In this document: positions 33,139 through 43,307 of the stretch, in pieces
How the letters are laid out: every line of letters begins with the position of its first letter
How positions within the stretch are numbered: the stretch's first letter is position 1
From: Panacagrimonas sp963975245
Lineage (GTDB): Bacteria; Pseudomonadota; Gammaproteobacteria; Nevskiales; Nevskiaceae
DNA length: 64,000 nt
Assembly (NCBI GenBank): GCA_963975245.1
Contig: CAXBFJ010000003.1
Span: 62,001 to 126,000 of the forward strand
Reading direction: 5' to 3'
Program-made: the position numbers and the translations under genes
The notes under the pieces: generated by a model
The model's database searches: none
What the model saw: the letters and a program-made list of their open reading frames with translations, nothing else
Told to the model about the DNA's origin: nothing

Positions 33139-33160
33139 ACAACGAGGGTTCTGACCGCCC

Positions 33161-33523
33161 TCAATTCAATACGCGATAACCCCGGCCCCGCAGGCAATTT
33201 CGCAGAACCTGTTCCTTCTCGTTGTCGCCCTTGACCGCGCCCTTGGCTCCGCCCAGCACGCCGCCAGCACCCGCACCGCGCGCCACATCACCGCTGTTGC
33301 CGAAGATTGCCGCAATAGCCGCACCTACCGCGGCTCCAAATCCCGCGCTTCTGGCCACCTGCCCGCCTGTGTTGACCTGGGCGGCGTATGACTCGCATTC
33401 AGACCGGTCACGCTCATACGCTGCGGCGTCCACACCCTTGGTATCCACGATGACTCGATTGCTGGCACAGGCAGAAATCAGCACCGAAACCAGCAGCAGG
33501 GATCCAGTCGACCAACGCTTCAT
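33161..33523 (-). CDS. Glycine-zipper lipoprotein
   Basis: A 120-residue lipoprotein (lipobox ISAC) with a central glycine/alanine-rich zipper (GFGAAVGAAIAAIFG ... GAGGVLGGAKGA), then a charged tail ending NCLRGRGYRVLN. This matches the glycine-zipper proteins found in many Gammaproteobacteria outer membranes; the exact role is not known. Convergent with the sugar kinase, 22 bp apart. A conserved pair of Cys (SECES, RNCLRG) may form a disulfide. Start ATG 33523 with GGTC-type weak site. Confidence 0.8.
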   Translation of the reverse strand: MKRWSTGSLLLVSVLISACASNRVIVDTKGVDAAAYERDRSECESYAAQVNTGGQVARSAGFGAAVGAAIAAIFGNSGDVARGAGAGGVLGGAKGAVKGDNEKEQVLRNCLRGRGYRVLN

Positions 33524-33744
33524 GATTTTGACCTCAAAATTTGGTTCTCACGGCAAAAAAGACCAAACGGAATTCTTTACCGTTCGAGTGCGAGCCCCGG
33601 TACTCTAGCCGCTATTGTCGGCCAGGGCAGCCCCTGCGATCCTGCTTGACAGGGACGCGCCCCCTTGGCCGCGCACTAAGGAACGAAACTTGCCCTCAAG
33701 CTTCCTATGCGACCACGAGAAGCGCGATGCACCGAGGAATCATC

Positions 33745-36700
33745 ATGAGTCTCAACGACAAGACCTATTACGCACAAGGCCTAGGGCTTGTTCTCTTTGC
33801 AATGATCGCAGTGGCCGGCATCGTGCACGTCGCCTTCTCTGAACTGGATCGTCGGGTCCAACATACGGAACTGCGACATACCGAAATCCTTGATCGCTTG
33901 AACCATATCAGACGCATTGAAGATACTTATCAGCTGTGCCTCACGCGAATCCCCAGCAGGGTTATTGAAGGCAGCCTTACCTGGAAACAGGGGCGCCGCG
34001 CTGTCGAAGAGACAGCGGCAAAGTCCGGGCAATTGTGGGCTGCTCTCGAGCGGAGTGCCCTCAACGATTCAGAAAGACGTTGGCTCGTCGAGATTCGCGA
34101 CGAGCGCAATGTTGCGGACATGGCGACACACAATCTAGTGAGCATCCTCGAGGGTGGCAACCGTCCAGCATTGGAAAACTTCATACAAGATTCGTTCAAG
34201 ACGACTCGGTCAATATCGGACCAATTGGACAGCTTGAGTTCCATACAGCGCATTGAAGCGCAGAGACTCTTTCAGCATCAACGCTCAAACACACGGCACG
34301 CCCAGATCATTACCGTAGTCGCAATCAGCATTACTGTGCTGGTCCTCGTTGTATTTGCGCTGTTCATGGCACGAAGAAACGGCTCCCGATCTGAAGCATT
34401 AATTAACCCGGCCCATGCACAAGACAGCCCCCCGGAGGGGTTGCACGTACTCAAAGGAGTACTAAGCGCGCCCGCGAAAAAGCACGCCGCTTCTGTCAAA
34501 TCTCCAATCGCAAAGTTCCAGTCACCAGAGCTCGTGGCGAGCGAAACCGCGAGGCGCCTGCGTCACATTGCAGACTCGGTGCCCACCATGCTCACCGAAC
34601 TCCGAATGATGCCGGACGGTGAGATTTCCCTAGATTTCGTTAACGAGCGTCTGAGCGGCCTTATCGGCATCAGTGAGAGCGAAGCGAAAGAGAATCCATA
34701 CAACATCGTCTCAGGCGTCCTCCCCGAAGACCAGAAAAGATTACTTGAAGGCATTGATAGTGTCCTTACCAACAAGACAGAGTGGAACGTAACGTTCCGC
34801 CTCCGGCATGCGGTGACGGGAGAATTGCGTTGGATCAACGCTGTCTCCCAACCCTTCCTGTCGAAAGATGGTAGTTGTACCTGGTATGGCTGCTGGACGG
34901 ATATCAGCAAAATAAAGTTGCTCGAGGAAAAGCTCGAAAACGCATCGAGAGTCGCAGAAACCTCACGACAGCGAATCCTGGAAATCACGGACAGCACTCC
35001 AGGCTTTATCTTTGAATATTTTCGAGACAGCCAAGGACGGCAAAGTGCCCCTTTCGTCAGCAAAGGAATAGAGCAGATTGTAGGCATCACCTGCGAAGCC
35101 GCCAGCAAAAACGTTCTTTCCTACCTCAATACTGTGCTGGAGGAAGATCGCGACGCTTACGCTTCGGCAATCGACGCTTCTGCGCGCGATATGGAGGATT
35201 TTTCGCACACATTTCGCATTCATCACCAACAAAGTGGAGACATTCGTTGGCTATTTGTGAGGGCACATGCACCTCAACGCGTCGACGGAGGTTTTTTATG
35301 GCGTGGGTACATTACGGATATCACAGCAGAAAAAATGCTGCAGTCAAAACTGCAGGAGGCGCATCAACTGGCGACGTCGGCACACGAGCGAGTCAGGGAA
35401 ACAACTAACAATGTACCCGGGCTGGTATTTGAGTACCGCATCCGACCAGACGGCAGCCAGGAACTACCCTTCGTAAGCGAGCGTATCCGGGCCATTATGG
35501 GCCTCGCCCCCGATTCGGTGATAAGGGATATTGATCTGCATTTTCGATTAGTACACGCAGAAGATAGGGCCGGATACCTCGCCGCCATCGAGAGCTCTGC
35601 TGCTCAGAAAACAGCGCTTCACCACACTTTCCGCATCCATCACCAAATCACGGGCCAGGTCCGTTGGCTCACTGTGCGAACGAACAAGCCAAGCGTCGTG
35701 GACGGCTCCTGCCTTTGGCGAGGGTACATTGCTGATGTCACTGAAGAACGGCAGATGCAGTCTGATCTGCACATCGCGCTGACTCGCTCCGAAATGGCAC
35801 AGCGCGCCGGTCGGGTAGGCATCGTCGACCTCGACTTGGTTAACGGCAAAAATTTCTGGAGTGACGTCCTTCTCGAAATGTATGGGATACAGCGTCAGGA
35901 TTTCGATGGGAGCATGGCAGCGTGGGAAAAATTGATTCATGAAGACGACCGCGAGCGGGTCTTGAAGGATTGGACAAACGCTCAGGCAAACGGACTGGAA
36001 CGACTCGTATTCGAGTACCGTATTGCACGGCCCAATAACACTGCTCGCTGGCTCCGCAGCGACGTCACATTTCTCTATGATGCCGCAAAAAATCCCATCC
36101 GCTGTATCGGAGTCAATATAGATATCAGCGAAGAAAAGAGCCGTGAGGACGCACTCTCAGAGGCGCACGAATGGGTCGTGAATATCACCGATAGCGTACC
36201 GGGATTCGTGCTGGAATGGGAGAAGTACGACAACGGGAAATCCAGGTACACCTTCGTTGGCCGCGGAATCGAATCATTGATGGGTGCACCTCGCGACTGG
36301 TTTCTGGAAAAGCCGGATCGCTTCTTCAAGCAGTTCGTCGAAGAAGATCTGGGCCATTACATGGAGTGCTTGGACCAGTCCTTGCAAAAAGGTGGCGAGT
36401 TTCGCCACGCATTTCGCATTCGACGTTGTGATAATCAGGAGGTGCGTTGGCTTGAAACCCATACTTTGGCACCCAGTCGAGAATGTGATCATCTGATCTG
36501 GCGGGGACATGTCATTGACATTACGGAGCAAAAAGCCCTGGAAGCCGAGCTCGCATCGGCGCGTGAGGAGGCTGAAGCTGCGGCGCGAATCAAGGGAGAC
36601 TTTCTCGCCAATATGAGTCATGAAATTCGGACCCCTTTGAACGGCATCCTGGGCCTGACTCAACTGGCCTTGAAATCTGAGCTGCCGGCACGCGAGCGTG

Positions 36701-38763
36701 GATACCTGAGCAAAATTCATAGCAGCGGAAAATTGTTGCTCGGCATCATCAACGACATCCTGGATTTTTCAAAAATCGAGGCAGGCAAAATGCGGCTGGA
36801 GCGCGTGGAAATTTCGTTGGAAGATGTACTGACCACAATGTCCAGCATGATTTCTCCTGAAGCAGCGAAAAAGGGCATTGCTTTCAGAATTGAAATTTCC
36901 GAGGAAATCCCCGCTTCCTTGATTGGGGATCCTTTGCGCTTGTCACAGATACTGATAAACCTTGTAAGTAATGCTGTGAAGTTCACTGAACGAGGCGCCG
37001 TCAATGTACGCGTAGAACCTCGCGCGCGGACTGCCCGCGAGATTGAACTTCTTTTCTCGGTCCATGACACCGGAATCGGCATGAGTCAGGAACAGCAAGT
37101 CCGCGTGTTCAGTAGTTTTTCTCAAGCGGATAGCTCCACCACCCGAAAATATGGCGGGACAGGTCTGGGACTTGCAATCTGCAAGCAGCTAGTCGAACTC
37201 ATGGACGGCGAAATCGATGCTGATTCTTCTCTCGGCGAAGGTTCCACATTCTGGTTCACCACACACTTTGAGATACCTTGGTTAGCGTCGGTATCGGGCC
37301 TCCCTGCGGCACAGGCATTACAAAGCTTGAAGGGCATTATTCTTGAAGAGGACCCTTTTGGTAGCGAAAGAATTTGCGATGAGCTTGAATCAGTTGGAAT
37401 CGAATGTTGGCCCGCCAAATCCTGGGGTAATGTGCTCGACCTGTTGCAGCATGCCTCTGTTGGCTTCGATGTTCTGATCGTGGGCAAGATCACGCGCAAC
37501 CCAGGTGATAGCCGCGGCATGGAAATCATCCGCGAATCAGCCCGAGAATTGGCCCCGGGATTGATCGTGATGCCGTTGAACGAGATCCTGCCTGAACCGA
37601 GAGACACCAAATCACCGAACTCGCTGGACGCTCGGATCGACCCGATCGCTCTATTCGACGCGATCCGCGCGGCGAAAGCAGCAGATCCGGCTCGCGGAAG
37701 CATGATCTGGCCTTCCAAGACACTCATGGGCCTGAATGTCCTGCTGGTCGAGGACAATGACATTAATCAAGAAATTGCGACAAAAATGCTGGAGGAAGCC
37801 GGAATCAATGTACTCACCGCAAACAACGGCGAGCAGGCCCTCCAACTCTTGGCCAACGATCTTGACGGAGCCATAGAGTTGATTCTCATGGACATGCAAA
37901 TGCCGATCATGGATGGGCTGGAGGCCACGCGACTGATTCGAGCCGATGCGCCGCATTCCAAACTGCCCATTATCGCAATGACGGCCAACGCCATGGCCGA
38001 GGATCGGGACCGATGCCTCACCGCCGGCATGAACGACCATCTCGCAAAGCCAATCAATGCATCGGAGCTATTTTCCACACTGGCGCGCTGGTCGGGGCGT
38101 CGAACCGTGAGTGAGAGAACGCCCTCGTTCGCAAGCCGGCCGCTAGCCTACCTGGACTTCGCTGACCTGCCTGGCGTAAACCAACAAGAAGCCTCAAAGC
38201 GATTTAATAATTCGCCTGCAAAACTGCGTCAAGCCTTGTTGCGCTTTCGCGATTCGCAAGCCGGGGCCGTTGATCGTCTGGTATCCGCCATGGAGAGAGG
38301 TCAACGGGAAAAAGCGATGCTGGAGGCGCATACGCTGCGCGGACTGGCATCCACGCTTGGCGCTGACGCCCTTGCATCACAGGTCAGGGCTCTGGAGTCA
38401 AGCCTGAAATCCGGCGCCCCGAATTGGCAAACTCTGGCGCGGTCGGCCCAGGTCACACTTGAGGCTCTGATTGATGCGCTGGGCTCACTAGCGGACCAGC
38501 CTGCGAGCTCCCCGACGCTAATCCATGAGGACATCAGTTCCAACGAATTACAAAGCCTGTTCGACACCTTCGTTGCGCAAATCGAGGACAACGACACAGC
38601 GGCGATCAAGACCCTGACTCGGCTTGAAAGGGCGTTGAGTGCCCCGAAGACCCGGCGGGCACTGGCTGAGATTGGCTTGGCAGTATCCGAGTACAAATAT
38701 GACGAAGCGCTGGAGAAACTTCCCTTGCTGCGCGACGCCCTCGCAGGCGATCATTTGGGCTAG
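33745..38763 (+). CDS. Hybrid sensor histidine kinase with five PAS domains
   Basis: A 1672-residue membrane kinase. Two membrane helices (about 12-32 and 195-215) flank a short helical sensor. Five PAS units follow between about 270 and 930; units 2, 3 and 5 share the pattern HTFRIHHQ...RWL...WRGYI.DIT and look like internal duplications. Then come HisKA (His near 959 in SHEIRTPLNG), HATPase, a first degenerate receiver-like region, a receiver with Asp near 1383 (LMDMQMPIMDG) and an Hpt domain (His near 1529 in AHTLRG). ATG 33745 has GAGGA upstream. Probably signals to the HD-GYP protein encoded 2 bp downstream. Confidence 0.92.
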   Translation: MSLNDKTYYAQGLGLVLFAMIAVAGIVHVAFSELDRRVQHTELRHTEILDRLNHIRRIEDTYQLCLTRIPSRVIEGSLTWKQGRRAVEETAAKSGQLWAALERSALNDSERRWLVEIRDERNVADMATHNLVSILEGGNRPALENFIQDSFKTTRSISDQLDSLSSIQRIEAQRLFQHQRSNTRHAQIITVVAISITVLVLVVFALFMARRNGSRSEALINPAHAQDSPPEGLHVLKGVLSAPAKKHAASVKSPIAKFQSPELVASETARRLRHIADSVPTMLTELRMMPDGEISLDFVNERLSGLIGISESEAKENPYNIVSGVLPEDQKRLLEGIDSVLTNKTEWNVTFRLRHAVTGELRWINAVSQPFLSKDGSCTWYGCWTDISKIKLLEEKLENASRVAETSRQRILEITDSTPGFIFEYFRDSQGRQSAPFVSKGIEQIVGITCEAASKNVLSYLNTVLEEDRDAYASAIDASARDMEDFSHTFRIHHQQSGDIRWLFVRAHAPQRVDGGFLWRGYITDITAEKMLQSKLQEAHQLATSAHERVRETTNNVPGLVFEYRIRPDGSQELPFVSERIRAIMGLAPDSVIRDIDLHFRLVHAEDRAGYLAAIESSAAQKTALHHTFRIHHQITGQVRWLTVRTNKPSVVDGSCLWRGYIADVTEERQMQSDLHIALTRSEMAQRAGRVGIVDLDLVNGKNFWSDVLLEMYGIQRQDFDGSMAAWEKLIHEDDRERVLKDWTNAQANGLERLVFEYRIARPNNTARWLRSDVTFLYDAAKNPIRCIGVNIDISEEKSREDALSEAHEWVVNITDSVPGFVLEWEKYDNGKSRYTFVGRGIESLMGAPRDWFLEKPDRFFKQFVEEDLGHYMECLDQSLQKGGEFRHAFRIRRCDNQEVRWLETHTLAPSRECDHLIWRGHVIDITEQKALEAELASAREEAEAAARIKGDFLANMSHEIRTPLNGILGLTQLALKSELPARERGYLSKIHSSGKLLLGIINDILDFSKIEAGKMRLERVEISLEDVLTTMSSMISPEAAKKGIAFRIEISEEIPASLIGDPLRLSQILINLVSNAVKFTERGAVNVRVEPRARTAREIELLFSVHDTGIGMSQEQQVRVFSSFSQADSSTTRKYGGTGLGLAICKQLVELMDGEIDADSSLGEGSTFWFTTHFEIPWLASVSGLPAAQALQSLKGIILEEDPFGSERICDELESVGIECWPAKSWGNVLDLLQHASVGFDVLIVGKITRNPGDSRGMEIIRESARELAPGLIVMPLNEILPEPRDTKSPNSLDARIDPIALFDAIRAAKAADPARGSMIWPSKTLMGLNVLLVEDNDINQEIATKMLEEAGINVLTANNGEQALQLLANDLDGAIELILMDMQMPIMDGLEATRLIRADAPHSKLPIIAMTANAMAEDRDRCLTAGMNDHLAKPINASELFSTLARWSGRRTVSERTPSFASRPLAYLDFADLPGVNQQEASKRFNNSPAKLRQALLRFRDSQAGAVDRLVSAMERGQREKAMLEAHTLRGLASTLGADALASQVRALESSLKSGAPNWQTLARSAQVTLEALIDALGSLADQPASSPTLIHEDISSNELQSLFDTFVAQIEDNDTAAIKTLTRLERALSAPKTRRALAEIGLAVSEYKYDEALEKLPLLRDALAGDHLG

Positions 38764-38765
38764 AA

Positions 38766-39812
38766 ATGAACAGCAACGTTGCATCCTCAGATGGCCAACG
38801 CGCGACCATTCTGGTCGTTGATGACACCGTCCAGAATATCGACGTTCTAACTGGAATGCTGGACTCCTGCTACAAAGTGAAGGCTGCGATCAACGGGCTC
38901 CGGGCACTTGAGATCGCCAGAACCGCGCCCGCGCCCGACCTCATCTTGCTGGACATCATGATGCCGAATATTGACGGCCTCGAGGTGTGCAGGAGACTCA
39001 AGACCGACACCCGAACCCGAAACATTCCGGTCATCTTCATCACCGCCATGAATGAGGCTGAGGATGAGGCCCGAGGATTCGAGGCCGGGGCAGTGGACTA
39101 CATCACCAAGCCTTTCAGAGCGTTGACTGTACTTGCCCGAGTCAGCACACACTTGGCTTTGGCCAATCAGAACAAAGAATTGGAGCGACAGGTCCGGGAA
39201 AGAACCGCCGAGTTGCGCGAAACCCGTATCGATGTGATTCGTTGCCTTGGGAAGGCTGCAGAATTCAAGGATGACAATACCGGGCTCCATGTCGTGCGCA
39301 TGAGCCACTACGCGCGGATTCTGGCACTCGAAGTGGGGATGACCGAGACCGAAGCAGATCTGATATTCGATGCTGCTCCAATGCATGATGTGGGCAAAAT
39401 CGGCATTCCTGATTCTATTCTCAAGAAGCCCGGAAAGCTCAGCAGCGACGAATGGCTGGTCATGCAAAAGCATGTCGAGATTGGTGCCGAGATCCTCTCG
39501 GGACGTCCGTCCGAACTGCTCGACATGGCCAGAACCATGGCACTGACCCACCATGAACGGTGGGATGGTTCCGGCTATCCTAAAGGCCTCGCCGGCGAGG
39601 ATATTCCCCTCCCCGGACGAATATTAGCCCTCGCCGACGTTTTTGATGCGCTCTGCAGCGCGCGCTCCTACAAGCGCGCCTGGCCTGTGGAGGACGCCAT
39701 CAGGAAAATTCGCCTCGGCAGCGGTACGCATTTCGATCCCCGGCTCGTTGACCTACTGGACAAGGTCCGCGATCAGTTCAATGCCGTCCGCATGCAATAT
39801 CAGGAACTCTAG
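38766..39812 (+). CDS. Response regulator with HD-GYP phosphodiesterase domain
   Basis: A 348-residue RpfG-type protein. The receiver (to about 125) has phospho-Asp near 62 (LLDIMMPNIDG) and the KPF motif. A short coiled coil follows, then the HD-GYP domain with HDVGKIGIPD near 207 and HHERWDGSGYPKGLAGE, both intact, so it should degrade cyclic di-GMP. It starts 3 bp after the hybrid kinase, so the two are one operon and a two-component pair that lowers cyclic di-GMP on signal. Confidence 0.95.
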   Translation: MNSNVASSDGQRATILVVDDTVQNIDVLTGMLDSCYKVKAAINGLRALEIARTAPAPDLILLDIMMPNIDGLEVCRRLKTDTRTRNIPVIFITAMNEAEDEARGFEAGAVDYITKPFRALTVLARVSTHLALANQNKELERQVRERTAELRETRIDVIRCLGKAAEFKDDNTGLHVVRMSHYARILALEVGMTETEADLIFDAAPMHDVGKIGIPDSILKKPGKLSSDEWLVMQKHVEIGAEILSGRPSELLDMARTMALTHHERWDGSGYPKGLAGEDIPLPGRILALADVFDALCSARSYKRAWPVEDAIRKIRLGSGTHFDPRLVDLLDKVRDQFNAVRMQYQEL

Positions 39813-39845
39813 GCAAGATCGCTGATCGATCATTGACTCAATTAA

Positions 39846-40409
39846 TCAGGTCTTGGGCAAGGTCACGCCGCGCTGCCCCTGATACTTTCCACCGCGATCC
39901 CGATAACTGGTCTCGCATTCCTCATCAGATTCGAGGAACAGCATCTGCGCCACACCCTCGTTGGCGTAGATCTTCGCTGGCAGCGGCGTCGTATTGGAAA
40001 ATTCCAGGGTCACGTGCCCCTCCCATTCGGGTTCCAGCGGGGTGACATTGACGATGATCCCGCATCGCGCATAGGTACTTTTGCCTAGACAGATGGTCAG
40101 CACCTGCCGTGGAATGCGAAACAGCTCCACCGTCCGGGCCAGGGCAAATGAATTGGGCGGGATGATGCAGACATCGGCTTTCACATCCACGAAACTTCCG
40201 GGATCAAAAGCCTTGGGGTCCACAATTGTGGAATTGATATTGGTGAAGATCTTGAACTCGTCGGCACAGCGCACGTCATAGCCGTAGCTGGAGACGCCGT
40301 AACTGACGATCTTGCCAGCCGCGTTTTCTCGAACCTGGCCGGCCTCGAAAGGCTCGATCATGCCCTGGCTGGCCATCTTGCGAATCCATCTGTCGGATTT
40401 GATGCTCAT
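39846..40409 (-). CDS. dcd: dCTP deaminase
   Basis: A 187-residue cytoplasmic enzyme that turns dCTP into dUTP for thymidylate synthesis. The family motifs are present: SSYGYDVRCADEFKIF, GKSTYARCGI (active-site region), TPLEPEWEGHVTLE with the catalytic Glu, and the C-terminal GKYQGQRGVTLP. The length is normal. It is the first of the three minus-strand genes here to be reached from the right end of the kinase operon and follows the DUF gene at 40425 by 15 bp, with apbC upstream. Confidence 0.96.
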   Translation of the reverse strand: MSIKSDRWIRKMASQGMIEPFEAGQVRENAAGKIVSYGVSSYGYDVRCADEFKIFTNINSTIVDPKAFDPGSFVDVKADVCIIPPNSFALARTVELFRIPRQVLTICLGKSTYARCGIIVNVTPLEPEWEGHVTLEFSNTTPLPAKIYANEGVAQMLFLESDEECETSYRDRGGKYQGQRGVTLPKT

Positions 40410-40424
40410 TGATTGTGTACTTGG

Positions 40425-41027
40425 TTATAGGAGGTCCGCCTGCTGCACCCACATCAGCTCGCAGGCACCGGCGCCGCTGTCTGTCCGGCTCAGCGAGGTT
40501 TTCCAGCGCCAGCCGTCTTCTTCTCGACGTGCGTTGACCAGGAATCCCTGCAAGCGGATGTGCTGCCCGGGCCGCATGCTATCAAGCCTGCGCTGGATAC
40601 TGGAGTCTGCTGCAATCAAATGCACGTTGGCTGAGTTGTGCATGATCTGCTCTGCATCCACGGGCGCGCGCTCCCAGCGGACATGAAAATATCGCGCGGA
40701 TTGTGAAACATCGACTGTGTCCAGCACGGCAGAGTCGGACATGACACCCCACCCAAGCGCGAAATCCAGGGGTGCCAGTCGGGCACCAACGCCCAGGTAG
40801 TAGCGCTCCCGTGACAGGAGACGCGCCTCAATGTCGTAACGAGCCTGCGGCAACAGATCAAACCCATGCTTCTTGAGAGTCTCTACCGGGACCTCAAGCA
40901 TCTCCTGCAGTGGCAAGGCATCGACAAGCACTCCCGGCGGCTGATGCAGTTCCCGCTGCTGCCAGCTCTGCCAGCCCCCGTACAAACACAGCAGCGCCAG
41001 AATCGTCAGGCTGGCGCGCGAGGGCAT
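40425..41027 (-). CDS. Hypothetical protein with N-terminal membrane anchor, between apbC and dcd
   Basis: A 200-residue protein with one N-terminal hydrophobic segment (about 6-18) and a mixed alpha/beta body containing ARYDIEARLLSRERYYLG and RLQGFLVNAR blocks. I do not recognise the family with confidence; similar-sized proteins near apbC are usually uncharacterised. ATG 41027 overlaps the apbC stop by one base (TGATG), so translation is coupled. Gene order apbC, this gene, dcd suggests one operon. Confidence 0.75.
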   Translation of the reverse strand: MPSRASLTILALLCLYGGWQSWQQRELHQPPGVLVDALPLQEMLEVPVETLKKHGFDLLPQARYDIEARLLSRERYYLGVGARLAPLDFALGWGVMSDSAVLDTVDVSQSARYFHVRWERAPVDAEQIMHNSANVHLIAADSSIQRRLDSMRPGQHIRLQGFLVNARREEDGWRWKTSLSRTDSGAGACELMWVQQADLL

Positions 41028-42109
41028 CAATCTTCAGCAACCTCGATGTCGGGGAAGGCGTCTGCCGGGGTCCCGTGTGCCAAGCGCGCCGCAGCTTTGC
41101 GGGCGATGTCCCGATAGATGGCTGACACCGCAGATTCCGGATCGGCAGCGACCGTCGGCATTCCGCTATCCGCCTGCTGGCGAATCTGTGCATCCAACGG
41201 CACTCGGCCGATCAGTTCGACGTCGTATTGCTCGCTCATGGATTGTCCGCCGCCCGTACCAAAGATATCGCTCTGGTGCCCGCAATTGGGACAGCAGAAG
41301 AAGCTCATGTTTTCCACCAGGCCAAGGATGGGCACCTCTACCCGGCGAAACATCTGCAGGCCCTTGCGTGCATCGAGCAGTGCGATGTCCTGAGGCGTGG
41401 TCACCACAATCGCTCCGGAAACCGGAATGCGTTGTGACAGGGTCAGCTGAATGTCGCCGGTGCCCGGCGGCAGGTCGACGACCAGGTAATCCATCTCGTC
41501 CCAGCGGGTCTCACCAAAAAGCTGCATCAGCGCCTGGGTGGCCATGGGGCCGCGCCAGATCATCGGTTGCTCTTCATCAATGAGGAATCCGATGCTCATG
41601 GCCTGCATGCCATGAGCGTGAATGGGCAGCATGACCTTGCCGTCTGGCGAGGTCGGCTTTTCACTGGTGCCCAGCATGCGCGGCTGGCTGGGTCCGTAAA
41701 TATCAGCATCCAATATGCCCACCCGGGCGCCTTCCGCCTTCAGTGCCAGGGCCAGATTGACCGCTACTGTGGACTTACCCACCCCGCCCTTGCCTGATGC
41801 CACTGCAATAATATTCTTGACCGTCTGCAAGGGCTGAAGCTTGGCCTGTACGCCGTGGCTCTGAATTTTCCAGTTCACCCGCACCTCGCTGGACGCCCCG
41901 GTTGCCGCAAGCAGGGTCTTCTGCACGCCAGCAATCAGCTCATCACGGTATCCCGCCGCCGGAAAGCCTAGTTCGATTTCGACAATTGCTCTGCCAGCTT
42001 CAACCCGCACATCACCCAGCACGCCTGCATCGACCAGATTGTTGCCAACCAGCGGGTCTACATGGGTCTTGAGTGCGGCGCGAATAGTGTCGATCGTCAG
42101 ATTGGGCAT
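41027..42109 (-). CDS. apbC: ApbC/Mrp iron-sulfur carrier ATPase
   Basis: A 360-residue cytoplasmic P-loop ATPase for Fe-S cluster delivery. An N-terminal MIP18-like domain (about 1-85) is followed by the deviant Walker A GKGGVGKST near 105, then VDLPPGTGDIQL, and the CxxC cluster site (FFCCPNC) near 280. The N-terminal extension in a longer reading to 42220 crosses the divergent flavodoxin promoter region, so I use ATG 42109 (MPNLTID), though its ribosome site is weak. Confidence 0.95.
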   Translation of the reverse strand: MPNLTIDTIRAALKTHVDPLVGNNLVDAGVLGDVRVEAGRAIVEIELGFPAAGYRDELIAGVQKTLLAATGASSEVRVNWKIQSHGVQAKLQPLQTVKNIIAVASGKGGVGKSTVAVNLALALKAEGARVGILDADIYGPSQPRMLGTSEKPTSPDGKVMLPIHAHGMQAMSIGFLIDEEQPMIWRGPMATQALMQLFGETRWDEMDYLVVDLPPGTGDIQLTLSQRIPVSGAIVVTTPQDIALLDARKGLQMFRRVEVPILGLVENMSFFCCPNCGHQSDIFGTGGGQSMSEQYDVELIGRVPLDAQIRQQADSGMPTVAADPESAVSAIYRDIARKAAARLAHGTPADAFPDIEVAED

Positions 42110-42211
42110 GGATAAAACAGGCGCTTGGAGAGGTCGGGCGCGAAGTCTAAGCCTTGCGCCCAGAATGACCCAAACGCAGACAAATGCGTCTGCTTGTCGC
42201 AGCATGTCAAC

Positions 42212-42670
42212 ATGAAGCACCTTCTGATTGTCTACAGCACCCAGACAGGCCGCACGCGGCGCCTAGCCGAAGCCGCTGCGCAGGGCGCAGCCGAGTTGGA
42301 GGACGAAGTGCAGGTCCGGCTCCAGACGGCATTCGAGACCGGCGAAGAAGACCTGCTATGGGCCGATGGCCTGCTCGTGGGTTCACCTGAAAATTTTGGT
42401 TATCTGTCGGGTGCCGTAAAAGATTTTCTGGATCGCACCTATTATCCGCTGGAGGGCAAGACCATTGGTCTGCCTTACGCCATGTTTGTCTCCTGCGGCA
42501 ACGATGGCAGTGGCGCGGTACGTGCGCTCGAACGCATTGCCTCTGGCTATCAGTGGAAGCGCGTCGCAGAACCCTTGATTCACATGGGCGAACCAGATGA
42601 CAAGGCCATCGCAGCGGCTCATGAATTGGGACAAACCCTCGCTGCAGGCATCGCCTACAGCATCTTTTAG
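42212..42670 (+). CDS. Flavodoxin-like NAD(P)H-dependent oxidoreductase
   Basis: A 152-residue flavodoxin fold: FMN-phosphate loop STQTGRTRRLA near residue 8, then GLLVGSPENFGYLSGAVKDFLDR near 60-80 and MFVSCGNDGSG near 100, as in WrbA/ArsH-type or flavodoxin-family proteins. Start ATG 42212 gives the usual MKHLLIVYST; upstream readings have no family match. Divergent from apbC with about 100 bp between. The redox partner is unknown. Confidence 0.82.
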   Translation: MKHLLIVYSTQTGRTRRLAEAAAQGAAELEDEVQVRLQTAFETGEEDLLWADGLLVGSPENFGYLSGAVKDFLDRTYYPLEGKTIGLPYAMFVSCGNDGSGAVRALERIASGYQWKRVAEPLIHMGEPDDKAIAAAHELGQTLAAGIAYSIF

Positions 42671-42815
42671 GCTCGCGCGTTGCATTGACGCCTTCGCGCT
42701 GATTGGCGCACTAACCCGTCATGACAAGTGACAGACTTGCACGTCACACTGCTGTCACGTGCATTCACCGTCCTGCTGCGACACAATTCCCGCTGAACTC
42801 ATTTCTGCCTAGAAC

Positions 42816-43283
42816 ATGCCTCGTCACGTCAACGTCAAACGTTCACCCATTCATGGAAATGGTGTCTTCGCCGCAAAGAAACTGCCTGCAGGCACGCGCG
42901 TCATGCAGTACCGCGGCAAACTTCGCACACACGAAGAAGCCGATGAGCTAGCCGAGGGCGCTCCTGATTCCGGACACACCTTCCTGTTCACGCTCAACGA
43001 TGAGTACATCATTGATGCCAACAAGAAAGGCAATGCAGCGCGCTGGATCAATCACAGTTGTGATCCAAACTGCGAAGCCGTCATCGAGGAAAACGAGAAA
43101 GGCAAGAAGAAGAAAGACCGCATCTACATCGAAACCATCAAGCCGATCCGCAAGGGTGTCGAACTCACCTACGACTACGGCATTACGCTGGAAGAGCGCC
43201 ACACCAAGCGCATGAAGGAAATCTGGGCCTGCAAATGCGGCGAGCCCAACTGCACGGGCACCATGCTCAAACCCAAGCGTTGA
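42816..43283 (+). CDS. SET-domain lysine methyltransferase
   Basis: A 155-residue stand-alone SET protein. Motifs: GNGVFAAKKLPAGT at the start, AARWINHSCDPNCEAV (the NHSC pseudoknot that binds S-adenosylmethionine), ELTYDYG near 125, and a post-SET cysteine cluster WACKCGEPNCTG. SET proteins are mainly eukaryotic but occur in some Proteobacteria and may methylate a bacterial protein. Start ATG 42816 directly after a GAAC-type weak site. Confidence 0.93.
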   Translation: MPRHVNVKRSPIHGNGVFAAKKLPAGTRVMQYRGKLRTHEEADELAEGAPDSGHTFLFTLNDEYIIDANKKGNAARWINHSCDPNCEAVIEENEKGKKKKDRIYIETIKPIRKGVELTYDYGITLEERHTKRMKEIWACKCGEPNCTGTMLKPKR

Positions 43284-43307
43284 GAATTTACCAAGAGGAG
43301 CTGCGTC

